DNA of 64,000 nt from Stappia indica. GTDB taxonomy: Bacteria; Pseudomonadota; Alphaproteobacteria; Rhizobiales; Stappiaceae. The translations under genes were made by a program, and so were the position numbers. The DNA lies in the NCBI RefSeq assembly GCF_020177335.1, contig NZ_JAIVMG010000013.1, positions 1 to 64,000 on the forward strand, written 5' to 3'. Of the stretch, positions 27,234-37,943 are shown piece by piece. How positions within the stretch are numbered: the stretch's first letter is position 1; each line of letters begins with the position of its first letter. The notes under the pieces were generated by a model that saw only the letters and a program-made list of their open reading frames with translations, made no database searches and was not told where the DNA came from.

Positions 27234-27803
27234 TCAGGCCGAGGTGCGTTTGCCGGCCGCGCGCGCGGCAAGGGCAATGGCAATGAAGCTCCAGCCGTTG
27301 AACAGCACCGAGGCGCCGGCCAGCACGCCGAGGGCCCAGACCGCCGAGGTCGGAAATTCGAACCAGATGCACAGGCCGGCGATGGCGGAGATGATGCCGG
27401 CGGCCAGCACCCAGCCCCACCCATCATGCGGCCGGATCTTCAGGGAAAGCAGCACCTGGGCGATGCCCTGGGCCAGCAGCACGGCGGCAACCACGAGGGT
27501 CAGCGCGGCGGCACCCACCACCGGATTGAAGTAGACGGCGATGCCGCCGACGAGCGCAATCGCACCGGTGGCGATGTCCCAGATGAAGCCGCCCCAGCCA
27601 GAGACGGAGAAGGCGTGCCAGATCTGCAGGATGCCGCCGACGACAAAAACGGCGGCGATGACCAGCGTCACGGCAATGGAGCTGGCCAGCGGCAGGGTGA
27701 TCATCAGCATGCCGCCGATCACCAGCATGATGCCCAGGGCCAGGAACCAGCCCCATTTTTCGCGAACGGTTTGGGTGACCGAAAGAGTGGGTGTGTCAGT
27801 CAT
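27234..27803 (-). CDS. HdeD family membrane protein
   Basis: A 189-residue protein with six evenly spaced hydrophobic spans in three hairpin pairs. Stretches such as WGWFLALGIMLVIGGMLMI and GAIALVGGIAVYFNP are typical of the HdeD/DUF308 family. Escherichia coli HdeD is linked to acid resistance, but the molecular action is unknown. It converges on the histidine kinase gene with only three bases between the stops, and is divergent from the TrmJ-like gene. Confidence 0.88.
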   Translation of the reverse strand: MTDTPTLSVTQTVREKWGWFLALGIMLVIGGMLMITLPLASSIAVTLVIAAVFVVGGILQIWHAFSVSGWGGFIWDIATGAIALVGGIAVYFNPVVGAAALTLVVAAVLLAQGIAQVLLSLKIRPHDGWGWVLAAGIISAIAGLCIWFEFPTSAVWALGVLAGASVLFNGWSFIAIALAARAAGKRTSA

Positions 27804-28009
27804 GGCGGGATCCTCGTCTTGAGACCGTGAGAGTTCCGGAGTTCCGGCTGGGGGATCGCCCCTCGCGCGAGCCGATCCGATGTTTCAACGGAAAATATAT
27901 AAGGCCAACTTATTTCTCTTTTGTCATCGTCTGCTTTTTTGCCGAAAGGCGCGATCCTGGCGGTATCGGGCCTCTGGCATTTCCGCCGGCAATGGGCTAT
28001 CTGCGCGCC

Positions 28010-28843
28010 ATGACACGCAATGCCAACATCGATCCGGCTGCCCGCAGCACCGACATCCTGCCCCCTTGCGTCATCCTGTGTGAGCCGCAACTGGGCGAGA
28101 ACATCGGCACGGCGGCCCGTGCCATGGCCAACTTCGGCCTGAGGGACCTGCGTATCGTGCGCCCGCGCGACGGCTGGCCGAGCGAAAAGGCGCGCGCGGC
28201 GGCGAGCCGTGCCGACCATGTCATCGATGCGGTCAAGGTGTTTGACACGGTCGAAGAGGCGGTGGCTGATCTTTCCTTCGTCTTCGCCACGACCGCGCGG
28301 ATGCGCGAGGTGGCAAAGCCGGTGCGCGGTCCGGATGAGGCGGCGGAAACGCTGGTGGCCCACGGCGCGCGGGGGGCAGCGACCGGCTATCTGTTCGGCC
28401 GGGAACGCTGGGGCCTCAACAATGACGAGGTGGCGCTCGCCAACGAAATCGTCACTCTGCCGGTGGATCCGGATTTCGCCTCGCTCAACATCGCCCAGGC
28501 GGTGCTTGTCTGTGCCTATGAATGGCGGACGAAGGCCAACGCCGGTGCCTTGCCCTTCCGGTTGGACGAGACGGTCAATCCCCCGGCCAGCAAGGACGAC
28601 GTGATTCGCCTGTTCGAGCATCTGGAAGGTGCTCTGGACGGGGTCAATTTCTTCCGTCCGCCGGAGCGGCGCCCCTCGATGGTGCGCAACTTGCGCAATA
28701 TCTTTCAGAAGGCATCGCTGACCGATCAGGAAGTGAAGACCCTGCGCGGGGTGATCGCCGCCCTGGAACGGCGCCCGACCCGGCCGCATGATGGGGCCGA
28801 GGCGGCAGAGGCCGGCGACACTGGCGACACGGCGACGGACTGA
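28010..28843 (+). CDS. TrmJ-like SPOUT RNA 2'-O-methyltransferase
   Basis: A 277-residue protein of the SpoU/TrmH superfamily. It has CEPQLGENIGTAARAMANFG (motif 1), FGRERWGLNNDEVALAN (motif 2) and DFASLNIAQAVLV (motif 3), the three knot-forming motifs. The C-terminal extension of about 90 residues with EHLEGALDGVNFF matches TrmJ, which methylates ribose 32 in tRNA. The ATG at 28010 has no strong ribosome site, and one six codons upstream is possible. murI follows eight bases after the stop. Confidence 0.88.
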   Translation: MTRNANIDPAARSTDILPPCVILCEPQLGENIGTAARAMANFGLRDLRIVRPRDGWPSEKARAAASRADHVIDAVKVFDTVEEAVADLSFVFATTARMREVAKPVRGPDEAAETLVAHGARGAATGYLFGRERWGLNNDEVALANEIVTLPVDPDFASLNIAQAVLVCAYEWRTKANAGALPFRLDETVNPPASKDDVIRLFEHLEGALDGVNFFRPPERRPSMVRNLRNIFQKASLTDQEVKTLRGVIAALERRPTRPHDGAEAAEAGDTGDTATD

Positions 28844-28851
28844 TCGGCGAC

Positions 28852-29637
28852 ATGACCGGCGCCGCGCCTGTTCTGGTGTTCGATAGCGGCGTCGGCGGCT
28901 TGAGCGTTGCCCGGCGGATCCGGGCGTTGCTGCCCAGGCTGCCGATTGTCTACGCGGCCGATGATGCGGCCTTTCCCTATGGCGATCTGGCGGAACCGGT
29001 GCTGGTGGAGCGCTGCCGGTCGCTCATTGGCGATCTGGTGGCCGTGCATGGCCCACGCGCGGTGGTGGTCGCCTGCAACACCGCCTCCACTTTGGTGTTG
29101 CCACCGCTTCGGGCGGCGCTGACCATTCCGGTCGTCGGCACCGTTCCGGCGATCAAGCCGGCGGCGCAGCTGACGCGGACCGGGCTTGTTTCGGTATTGG
29201 CGACCCCGGGGACGGTGAAGCGCGACTACACCTTCGATCTCATTCACCGCTTTGCGCCCGATACGGCAATCACGCTGGTCGGGGCGCGGCGTCTGGCCGG
29301 GCTGGCGGAGGATGCGCTTGCGGGTGCGCCGCTTGATGAGGCTGCGCTCCGCCGGGAAATCGCTCCCTGTTTCGTGGAGAAGAACGGTGCGAGAACGGAT
29401 GTGGTGGTGCTCGCCTGTACCCATTTTCCGCTTCTTGAGGACGCGCTGCGGCGGATCGCGCCCTGGCCGGTGACCTGGCTGGATCCCGCCCCGGCGATCG
29501 CCCGTCGGCTCGCCGAGGTGCTGGGCGAAAAAGGCGCCTGCGGACCCGCGCCGGCGGATGGGACGCCGGTGGATCTGGCGCTGGCGAGCTCGGGCCGGGA
29601 TCTCACCTGGCTGACGGCGCGGTTTTCGGGCCGTTGA
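28852..29637 (+). CDS. murI: Glutamate racemase
   Basis: A 261-residue enzyme that interconverts L- and D-glutamate for peptidoglycan. The two catalytic cysteines are in place: Cys75 in VACNTAST and Cys189 in LACTHFPLL. DSGVGGLSV near the N-terminus and AFPYGDL are further racemase signatures. It follows the TrmJ-like gene by eight bases and probably shares its transcript. Confidence 0.95.
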   Translation: MTGAAPVLVFDSGVGGLSVARRIRALLPRLPIVYAADDAAFPYGDLAEPVLVERCRSLIGDLVAVHGPRAVVVACNTASTLVLPPLRAALTIPVVGTVPAIKPAAQLTRTGLVSVLATPGTVKRDYTFDLIHRFAPDTAITLVGARRLAGLAEDALAGAPLDEAALRREIAPCFVEKNGARTDVVVLACTHFPLLEDALRRIAPWPVTWLDPAPAIARRLAEVLGEKGACGPAPADGTPVDLALASSGRDLTWLTARFSGR

Positions 29638-29665
29638 CAGGCGGGGTGTTTCCAGCGCGCCGGGT

Positions 29666-29694
29666 TTGACATGGCCCGGGGTTTCGGCTAGGGA
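29666..29694 (+). promoter_or_regulatory. Putative housekeeping promoter of rpsD
   Basis: TTGACA at 29666-29671, a 17-base spacer and TAGGGA at 29689-29694 resemble a sigma-70-type promoter. The -35 is perfect and the -10 weak, as is common in alphaproteobacteria. It lies about 175 bases before rpsD, leaving a long leader where S4 could act on its own messenger (inference). Confidence 0.45.
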
Positions 29695-29870
29695 TGCGCT
29701 CGCTTGGCGGGCCGCTTTGGCCCGCTTCAGCGTATTTGCACACCCCCGCGAACCTTTTGCCGGCGCTGTTTGGCCGAAGGTTCTGTCGCTTCCGGGATGG
29801 CCGTGGGTCAGATTCGGAAGAGAGGAGGGCGTGTTTCCTTGATAAACAAGACACACCAAAGGAACCGCGT

Positions 29871-30488
29871 ATGTCCAAGCGCCACGGAGTAAAGTACAAA
29901 ATCGACCGCCGGATGGGCGAAAACATCTGGGGTCGTCCGAAATCTCCGGCCAACCGCCGCGAATATGGCCCGGGCCAACATGGCCAGCGCCGCAAGGGCA
30001 AGCTGTCCGACTTCGGCATCCAGCTGCGCGCCAAGCAGAAGCTCAAGGGCTACTACGGCAACATCTCCGAGAAGCAGTTCCACAAGATCTACGTGGAAGC
30101 CGCGCGCCTCAAGGGCGATACCTCCGAGAACCTGATCGGTCTTCTGGAGCGGCGCCTTGATGCGGTCGTGTACCGTGCCAAGTTCGTGCCGACCGTCTTC
30201 GCCGCGCGTCAGTTCATCAACCACGGCCACGTCAAGGTCAACGGCCGCCGGGTGAACATCGCCAGCTACCGTTGCAAGCCGGGCGACGTGATCGAGGTTC
30301 GCGAGAAGTCCAAGCAGCTCGCCATCGTTCTGGAATCCGTCCAGCTCGCCGAGCGTGATGTGCCGGACTATGTGGTTGCCGACCACAGCAAGATGACCGC
30401 GACCTTCTCGCAGGTTCCGCAGCTCGCCGATGTGCCGTACCCGGTGCAGATGGAGCCGAACCTGATCGTCGAGTTCTACTCGCGCTGA
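29871..30488 (+). CDS. rpsD: 30S ribosomal protein S4
   Basis: A 205-residue primary-binding protein of the small subunit body. It has the alphaproteobacterial start [20 protein letters not shown], and an S4 RNA-binding domain around [14 protein letters not shown] and [26 protein letters not shown] precedes the ATG at 29871. The gene stands alone rather than in an rpsM/rpsK operon, with its own putative promoter and a strong terminator. Confidence 0.98.
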   Translation: MSKRHGVKYKIDRRMGENIWGRPKSPANRREYGPGQHGQRRKGKLSDFGIQLRAKQKLKGYYGNISEKQFHKIYVEAARLKGDTSENLIGLLERRLDAVVYRAKFVPTVFAARQFINHGHVKVNGRRVNIASYRCKPGDVIEVREKSKQLAIVLESVQLAERDVPDYVVADHSKMTATFSQVPQLADVPYPVQMEPNLIVEFYSR

Positions 30489-30526
30489 TTATTTCCTGCG
30501 CCCAGGCGCAAGGACAGAAGAACACG

Positions 30527-30560
30527 GGGCGCGCCATTGCGGCGCGCCCTTTTTGTTTTG
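30527..30560 (+). terminator. Intrinsic terminator of rpsD
   Basis: GGGCGCGCC (30527-30535), loop ATTGC, GGCGCGCCC (30541-30549) followed by TTTTTGTTTTG is a textbook rho-independent terminator. It lies about 40 bases after the rpsD stop. Confidence 0.93.
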
Positions 30561-30659
30561 CTTGTTGTTCGGCCCCGGCTGCGCAAGCGGCGAGCCTTGA
30601 GAGCTTGTATCCGATTGCCCACTCGGCGCTTTTCACATTCCGCAATTAGAATATGATCA

Positions 30660-30679
30660 CCTCCTAAGGGAGGAGCTCC
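30660..30679 (+). promoter_or_regulatory. Ribosome-binding site inside overlapping inverted repeats
   Basis: CCTCC (30660-30664) can pair with GGAGG (30669-30673), which is part of the strong Shine-Dalgarno before the ATG at 30684. The palindrome GGAGCTCC (30672-30679) overlaps the same site. The arrangement could hide the ribosome site, but the stems are short. Confidence 0.4.
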
Positions 30680-30683
30680 GATC

Positions 30684-31652
30684 ATGACGATTTCCAGACG
30701 ACAATTTCTGCAAGGTGGCGCCGTGGCCACGGGCGGCGCCCGTATGGCGTTGAGCGGGGCCGCTGGCGTCGGCGCCGGTGCGATGCTGCGCCCCCATGTC
30801 GCCCGAGCAGAAGCGGCGCATAGGTTTGCTCTTGGCGAGACCAAGGTCACGGTGCTGACCGATGGCGGCTTGACGCTGCCCGCCTCGACGTTGGCGGCGA
30901 ATGTGCCGGAAGCCGAGCGGACCGCGTTCCTCACTGGCCATGGCCAGGATCCGGTCACCCGGGCGAGCGCGCTGAACATCACCCTGTTGCAGCGGGGGGA
31001 CGCGCTGATTCTGGTGGACACCGGCGCGGGCATGAATTTCTTCGAGGATGCCGGGTTGCTCGCCGACAGTTTCGACAGTGCCGGGATCGACCGGGAGGCT
31101 GTGACCCATGTGCTGCTCACCCACGCCCATCCCGATCACGTCTGGGGCATCATCGACGATTTCGACGAAAGCGAGCGTTTTCCCAATGCCGAGTACCTGA
31201 TGGGCGCGGCGGAGTGGGATTTCTGGATGAACCCGGATTTCCTGACGTCGACGCCGGAGGAAATCCATTCCTTTGGCCTCGGGGCGCAGCGCAATCTTGG
31301 TGCGGTCGCCGAAAAGGTCACCCGGGTCGGCGCGGATCATGCGGTGGTGCCGGGCGTCACCATGATCGCAACGCCCGGGCACACGCCGGGGCACATGTCC
31401 GTGGTGGTCGAAGATGGCGGTGCGCAACTGCTGGTGACCGGCGATGCGCTCACCCATCCGACGATCTCATTCGAGCGGCCGGACTGGCAGCCGAGCACCG
31501 ATCAGATCCCCGAACAGGCGGCGAAAACGCGGCGTGCGCTGCTCGACCGCGTGGCGACCGACGGGCTGATGCTGGTGGGCTACCATCTGCCCTGGCCGGG
31601 TGTGGGTCGGGTCGAGGTCAAGGATACGGCCTGGCGCTACGTTGCTGCCTGA
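30684..31652 (+). CDS. Tat-exported metallo-beta-lactamase-fold hydrolase
   Basis: A 322-residue product with a twin-arginine signal (SRRQFLQGG) and cleavage near ARAEA. The hydrolase domain has the metal motif THAHPDHVWG, a second ligand site in TPGHTPGHMSV, and further metal residues in VTGDAL and GYHLPWPG. It should act in the periplasm after folding in the cytoplasm. The family includes many esterases, lactonases and quorum-quenching-like enzymes, and the substrate cannot be inferred. It is monocistronic and converges on a small lipoprotein gene. Confidence 0.88.
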   Translation: MTISRRQFLQGGAVATGGARMALSGAAGVGAGAMLRPHVARAEAAHRFALGETKVTVLTDGGLTLPASTLAANVPEAERTAFLTGHGQDPVTRASALNITLLQRGDALILVDTGAGMNFFEDAGLLADSFDSAGIDREAVTHVLLTHAHPDHVWGIIDDFDESERFPNAEYLMGAAEWDFWMNPDFLTSTPEEIHSFGLGAQRNLGAVAEKVTRVGADHAVVPGVTMIATPGHTPGHMSVVVEDGGAQLLVTGDALTHPTISFERPDWQPSTDQIPEQAAKTRRALLDRVATDGLMLVGYHLPWPGVGRVEVKDTAWRYVAA

Positions 31653-31678
31653 TCAGGGGCGTCAGATCGCGCTGAAGG

Positions 31679-31882
31679 TCAGCGGATTATTGCCGATCCG
31701 CTGGCCGTATCAACGCCGGCTCCGGCCGGGCTGGCGCTGACCCCAACGGCGCCGGCGGAAATCTCCGTGCCGCCCTGTGGCGCCGGGCTCAGCACCGCGC
31801 CACCGACCGATGCGGAGACGCAGCCGCCAAGGGCAAGGGCAAGGGCAAGGGGCGCCAGCAGCAACAGGACAACAGGCCGCAT
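31679..31882 (-). CDS. Small predicted lipoprotein
   Basis: A 67-residue product starting MRPVVLLLLAPLALALALGGC, a signal with lipobox LGGC. The mature peptide is only about 45 residues of small amino acids (Ser, Ala, Gly). It may be a minor outer-membrane lipoprotein. The open frame continues to 31927, but the ATG at 31882 fits the signal. The composition is common in GC-rich non-coding frames too, so confidence is moderate. Confidence 0.5.
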   Translation of the reverse strand: MRPVVLLLLAPLALALALGGCVSASVGGAVLSPAPQGGTEISAGAVGVSASPAGAGVDTASGSAIIR

Positions 31883-32088
31883 GGCGCGGGCTTTGGCGGC
31901 AAAGGGACGGTTCGGCAAGGCTGGCAACTCCTCACGTTATGGCGGTGGGCGGGCAGGCTGTGCGCGGGTCGCGGGCGAAAACAGCGGGAGAAGATTGGCC
32001 GGCGAACATGACCGAACCGTGATCTCGGGGCAAGACCGGCCTCGCGCCGCCTTGCCTTGCGCGGGAAACGCGGGCATTGTGCCGCGCC

Positions 32089-33078
32089 ATGGATCCCCAA
32101 CAGAGCCTTGAACAGCCCGTCATGACCGACGCCTCGGCCACTGCCGACCGCCCCTTGCCGTCGCAGGAAAGCGACTGCCCGCCGCTTTTCCGCAACGCGC
32201 CGTCCTCCGTCGCCTTCAAGAAGCTGCGCAAGCGGCTTTTGCGCGAGGTGCGCGAGACCATCGACCGCTATGGCATGTTGCCGACGGAACCGCGCGCGCG
32301 GCCGCCGCGCTGGCTGGTCTGCCTGTCTGGCGGCAAGGACAGCTATACGCTTCTGGCCGTGCTGCTCGATCTGAAATGGCGTGGGCTGCTGCCGGTCGAT
32401 CTCTTGGCCTGCAATCTGGATCAGGCGCAGCCGGGCTTTCCCGCCGATGTGCTGCCGGCGTTCTTCGCCGCCCATGACATTCCGCATCGGATCATACGCG
32501 AGGACACCTATTCGATCGTCACCGACAAGGTGCCGGCCAGCAAGACCTATTGCTCGCTGTGTTCCCGGCTGCGGCGCGGTCTGCTCTACCGCACGGCGCG
32601 GGAGGAGGGGTGCGAGGCGATCGTGCTCGGACATCACCGCGAAGATGCGCTGGAAACGATGCTGATGAACCTGTTTCATGGCGGTCGTCTGGCGGCGATG
32701 CCGCCGAAGCTGCTCAACGACGAGGGCGACCTGTTCGTGCTGCGGCCGCTGATGGGCTCGGCGGAAGCCGACATCGGGCGGTTTGCCCGGGCGATGGCGT
32801 TTCCGATCATCCCGTGTGACCTGTGCGGTAGTCAGGACGGGCTGCAGCGGGCGGAGATCAAGAAGATGCTGGAAGGCTGGGAGCGGGACAACCCGGGCCG
32901 GCTCGGCATCATGGCGCGGGCGCTGTCTCACGTGCGGCCCTCGCATCTGCATGATCCGGCGCTGTTCCCCTTCACCGAGCTTGCCATTGATGGCGCGGCG
33001 CCGGCGGGAGCCCATGAAGAGGCGGACCCTTGCGGGGCGGCGGCCGCCATGAATGCGCGGATGTTCGCCGCCGACTGA
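32089..33078 (+). CDS. ttcA: tRNA 2-thiocytidine synthetase TtcA
   Basis: A 329-residue ATPase that thiolates cytidine 32 of some tRNAs. With this start the PP-loop SGGKDS lies at residues 80-85, and the iron-sulfur Cys pair is CSLC at 155-158. A third Cys sits in IPCDLCGSQ, as required for the [4Fe-4S] cluster. The true start is uncertain: the ATGs at 32089 and 32122 both lack a good ribosome site. The gene ends with an intrinsic terminator, followed by a YegD-like chaperone gene. Confidence 0.92.
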   Translation: MDPQQSLEQPVMTDASATADRPLPSQESDCPPLFRNAPSSVAFKKLRKRLLREVRETIDRYGMLPTEPRARPPRWLVCLSGGKDSYTLLAVLLDLKWRGLLPVDLLACNLDQAQPGFPADVLPAFFAAHDIPHRIIREDTYSIVTDKVPASKTYCSLCSRLRRGLLYRTAREEGCEAIVLGHHREDALETMLMNLFHGGRLAAMPPKLLNDEGDLFVLRPLMGSAEADIGRFARAMAFPIIPCDLCGSQDGLQRAEIKKMLEGWERDNPGRLGIMARALSHVRPSHLHDPALFPFTELAIDGAAPAGAHEEADPCGAAAAMNARMFAAD

Positions 33079-33105
33079 CCCGACCCATCCCCGATTTTGT
33101 TTCAG

Positions 33106-33134
33106 AAGCCGGGAAGGGGACCTTTCCCGGCTTT
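33106..33134 (+). terminator. Intrinsic terminator after ttcA
   Basis: AAGCCGGGAA (33106-33115) pairs with TTCCCGGCTT (33124-33133), followed by TTG. It lies 28 bases after the ttcA stop. The T-run is short but the stem is perfect. Confidence 0.65.
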
Positions 33135-33189
33135 GCCTTTCCTGTCGCCCGCAGTTGCCGGCGCCTGTTTTTTCTCGGAGCCCACCAAG

Positions 33190-34458
33190 ATGACCACCCC
33201 CATGCCTTGCGGCATCGACTTCGGCACGTCCAATTCCACCGCCTCGGTTCTGGGCGCGGATGGGGAGAGCCGCCTGCTGCCCCTGGAAGGGGCAAGCGCG
33301 GTGCTGCCCAGCACGCTGTTCTTCTCCTTCGAAGACCCTTCCGTGCGTTTCGGCCGGGCCGCAGTCGGCGCCTATGTCGAGGGTGTCGAGGGGCGGTTGA
33401 TGCGGTCGCTGAAAAGCGTGCTTGGCTCCAGCACCATGGCGGAGAAAACCACGATCAAGGCGAAGCGCTGGAGCTTTTCCGAGATCATTGGCCTCTATCT
33501 GGGCCAGGTGAAACGCCGCGCGGAAGAAGCGGCCGGCCAGCCGTTCGACAAGGTGGTGCTGGGCCGCCCGGTGCATTTCGTCGATGACAACGAAGACGCG
33601 GACCGGCGCGCGGAAGGGGAGCTTGAGGCGATTGCCCGCGCCTCCGGGTTCGACACCGTGGCCTTTCAGTTCGAGCCCATTGCCGCCGCTCTGGAATATG
33701 AGCGATCAGTGCGGCGCGAGGAACTGGCCGTGATCATCGACCTGGGCGGCGGCACCTCCGATTTCGCCATCGTGCGGGTGTCGCCGGAGCGCCGCCGCAG
33801 TCCGGACCGGCGCGAGGACATTCTCGCCAACACTGGCGTGCATATCGGCGGTACCGATTTCGACCGGTTGCTCAGCCTGAAGAAGATCATGCCGGCGCTC
33901 GGCTATGGCACGCCGACCCGCAACGGGGACCGGGACTTGCCGAACTGGGCCTATTTCGAGCTGGCCACCTGGCACCGTATCAATTTCCTCTATGCGCCGC
34001 AGGTCGACACGCGCCTGCGTGGTCTGAGGCAGGATGCGGCCCGGCCTGAGCTGGTGGACCGGCTGATGGCGGTGGTTTCCGAGCGTCAGGGACATGCGCT
34101 GGCCGGCGCGGTGGAGGAGGTGAAGATCGCCCTGTCCGACGAGGCGGAGCACCGGTTCGCCTTCCCGCTGCCGGAGGAGGATCTGGATATCGAAGTGCTG
34201 CGCACGGATTTCGTGGCGGCGATCGAGCGCGCTGTTGGCGGCATCGAGACGGCACTTGCCGGCTGCCTGCAACAGGCCGGCGTCGGCGCGGAGGCAATCT
34301 CGTCGGTGTTCCTGACCGGCGGCTCCGCGTCCGTGCCCTTCGTGCGCGAGCGGCTGACACGCCTGTTCCCGCAGGCCGACGTGGTGCAGGGCGATGTGTT
34401 CGGCAGCGTCGGCGCCGGGCTGGCGCTCGATGCGGCACGCAAATACGGAACGGGGTAA
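33190..34458 (+). CDS. Hsp70-family protein, YegD-like
   Basis: A 422-residue protein with the Hsp70/actin ATPase fold and no substrate-binding domain. Phosphate-binding loops are GIDFGTSNSTASV near the start and IDLGGGTSDFAIV in the middle; VFLTGGSASVPFV near the end contacts adenosine. This short form matches YegD-type atypical chaperones. A GGAG at 33177-33180 supports the ATG at 33190, though the frame is open back to 33097. It converges on a small secreted-protein gene with five bases between stops. Clients are unknown. Confidence 0.88.
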   Translation: MTTPMPCGIDFGTSNSTASVLGADGESRLLPLEGASAVLPSTLFFSFEDPSVRFGRAAVGAYVEGVEGRLMRSLKSVLGSSTMAEKTTIKAKRWSFSEIIGLYLGQVKRRAEEAAGQPFDKVVLGRPVHFVDDNEDADRRAEGELEAIARASGFDTVAFQFEPIAAALEYERSVRREELAVIIDLGGGTSDFAIVRVSPERRRSPDRREDILANTGVHIGGTDFDRLLSLKKIMPALGYGTPTRNGDRDLPNWAYFELATWHRINFLYAPQVDTRLRGLRQDAARPELVDRLMAVVSERQGHALAGAVEEVKIALSDEAEHRFAFPLPEEDLDIEVLRTDFVAAIERAVGGIETALAGCLQQAGVGAEAISSVFLTGGSASVPFVRERLTRLFPQADVVQGDVFGSVGAGLALDAARKYGTG

Positions 34459-34463
34459 GCGCC

Positions 34464-34742
34464 CTAGGACCCCTTGCTCGCGCTGAGCCCGTTGGCGGCG
34501 CCGACGGGGCGGTTGCGTACGAGGATGACAAGGCCGGACTTGGCTTCCTCGGCGCCTTCGCTTGCCAGTCCGCCGTAGGCGCGGCAGGTGTCGGCGTCGC
34601 TGACGCTGCTTTGCGGGGTGAAGACCATCAGGTCGACACAGGCGATGCGTCGAAGGCGGCTGTCATTGTCGGCGGCCATGGTGACAAGGCCGAGCCCCAG
34701 GCTCAGTGCGAAGCCGATGCTTGCGAGTTTGACAATCCGCAT
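34464..34742 (-). CDS. Small secreted protein of unknown function
   Basis: A 92-residue product with an N-terminal signal-like segment MRIVKLASIGFALSLGLGLV. The mature part has two Cys (in RIACVDL and DTCRAYG) that could form a disulfide. I recognise no family. The start codon lies about 200 bases from the grxD stop, beyond its terminator, so it probably has its own promoter there. Confidence 0.55.
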   Translation of the reverse strand: MRIVKLASIGFALSLGLGLVTMAADNDSRLRRIACVDLMVFTPQSSVSDADTCRAYGGLASEGAEEAKSGLVILVRNRPVGAANGLSASKGS

Positions 34743-34883
34743 GGGTCCGGTCCTTTCGGTGGCGGTCGTCCCAGATGTGGACTGAACAATGCCCTACCTC
34801 AGGTGTGTCTTGCCTGAAGGAAGCATTCATCCGATGTTCAGCTTCGGTGATTCGGAAAAGAATGCCTAGTCTTTAAGTTTTGC

Positions 34884-34916
34884 AAAAAAAATGGCGGATC
34901 GACTTTGATCCGCCAT
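34884..34916 (-). terminator. Intrinsic terminator of grxD
   Basis: ATGGCGGATC (34891-34900), loop GACTTT, GATCCGCCAT (34907-34916) is a ten-pair perfect stem. On the minus strand it is followed by a run of seven or more T (34884-34890). It lies about 30 bases after the grxD stop. Confidence 0.92.
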
Positions 34917-34919
34917 GTG

Positions 34920-34935
34920 TTAACCATTTGTTAAC
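34920..34935. promoter_or_regulatory. CtrA-like motif between grxD stop and its terminator
   Basis: TTAA (34920-34923), seven bases, TTAAC (34931-34935) is an exact match to the CtrA consensus. Its place is odd: just behind the grxD stop and in front of the terminator, about 180 bases upstream of the small secreted-protein gene. It may be a chance match in an AT-rich tail or a distant site for that gene. Confidence 0.3.
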
Positions 34936-34942
34936 GGATTTT

Positions 34943-35275
34943 TCAGGCCGACTGGCCCGTCTTTATTCCCTTCTCGGCGAAATGTGCCTGAAGTTCCTGG
35001 TTCTGGAACATTTCGCGGATGATGTCGCAGCCGCCGACGAACTCGCCCTTGACGTAGAGCTGGGGAATGGTCGGCCAGTCGGAGAAGCTCTTGATGCCCT
35101 GGCGAAGGTCATCGTCTTCCAGCACGTTGATGCCCTTGTAGGGCACACCGATGTAATCGAGGATCTGCACGACCTGGCCGGAGAACCCGCACTGCGGGAA
35201 GGCGGGCGTGCCCTTCATGAAGAGAACGACGTCATTGGTGTCGACTTCGTTCTTGATCCAGTTTTCGATGCTCAT
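34943..35275 (-). CDS. grxD: Monothiol glutaredoxin (Grx4 family)
   Basis: A 110-residue CGFS-type glutaredoxin with Cys29 in the CGFS motif (29-32), the glutathione-binding [16 protein letters not shown], and the normal length. Such proteins carry and pass on [2Fe-2S] clusters, often in a complex with BolA. The bolA gene lies just upstream on the same strand, 56 bases away, so the pair is encoded together. Transcription ends at the strong terminator behind it. Confidence 0.96.
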   Translation of the reverse strand: MSIENWIKNEVDTNDVVLFMKGTPAFPQCGFSGQVVQILDYIGVPYKGINVLEDDDLRQGIKSFSDWPTIPQLYVKGEFVGGCDIIREMFQNQELQAHFAEKGIKTGQSA

Positions 35276-35331
35276 GGGTCGTCCTTTCGTTCCGCCGGGG
35301 TCAAGAGCCGGCGAGCGGGGGATGGGTGTTC

Positions 35332-35565
35332 TCAGTCCGGAGCGCTGGTCTGAAGCGCCAGGGCGTGCAACTCGCCGCCCATGTTGCCCTTCAGCGCCTG
35401 GTAGACCATCTGGTGCTGCTGCACCCGGGTCTTGCCGCGAAAGGCATCCGAGACAACGACGGCGGCGTAGTGATCGCCGTCGCCGGCGAGATCGCGGATC
35501 TCGACCCGGGCGTCGGGAAGGGATGCCTTGATCAGCGCCTCGATCTCACGTGCCTGCATTGCCAT
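35332..35565 (-). CDS. bolA: BolA family protein
   Basis: A 77-residue BolA-like protein. Diagnostic stretches are [25 protein letters not shown] and [25 protein letters not shown], read here in parts no longer than the motif. The conserved His in HQMVYQAL and HALAL is the cluster ligand when BolA binds a CGFS glutaredoxin. AAAGGAT eight bases ahead picks the ATG at 35565; another ATG at 35571 is too close to it. Neighbours are purL upstream and grxD downstream. Confidence 0.93.
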   Translation of the reverse strand: MAMQAREIEALIKASLPDARVEIRDLAGDGDHYAAVVVSDAFRGKTRVQQHQMVYQALKGNMGGELHALALQTSAPD

Positions 35566-35621
35566 GTTCATATCCTTTGTGCCGGGGCGCCCTGATGCGC
35601 TCCAGTGCCACGTCTGCGCCG

Positions 35622-37820
<2,199 letters not shown>

Positions 37821-37943
37821 GTTCGGTCCGGAGCTTGGCGGCGAATTGTGATGCCCGTTTAGCAAAACGGATCGGCAAAGGGAATTGCAGACATCGCCGC
37901 AGCCCGGTCTAATGCGTCAATAGACGCTTGCCGGAGAGTTTTC

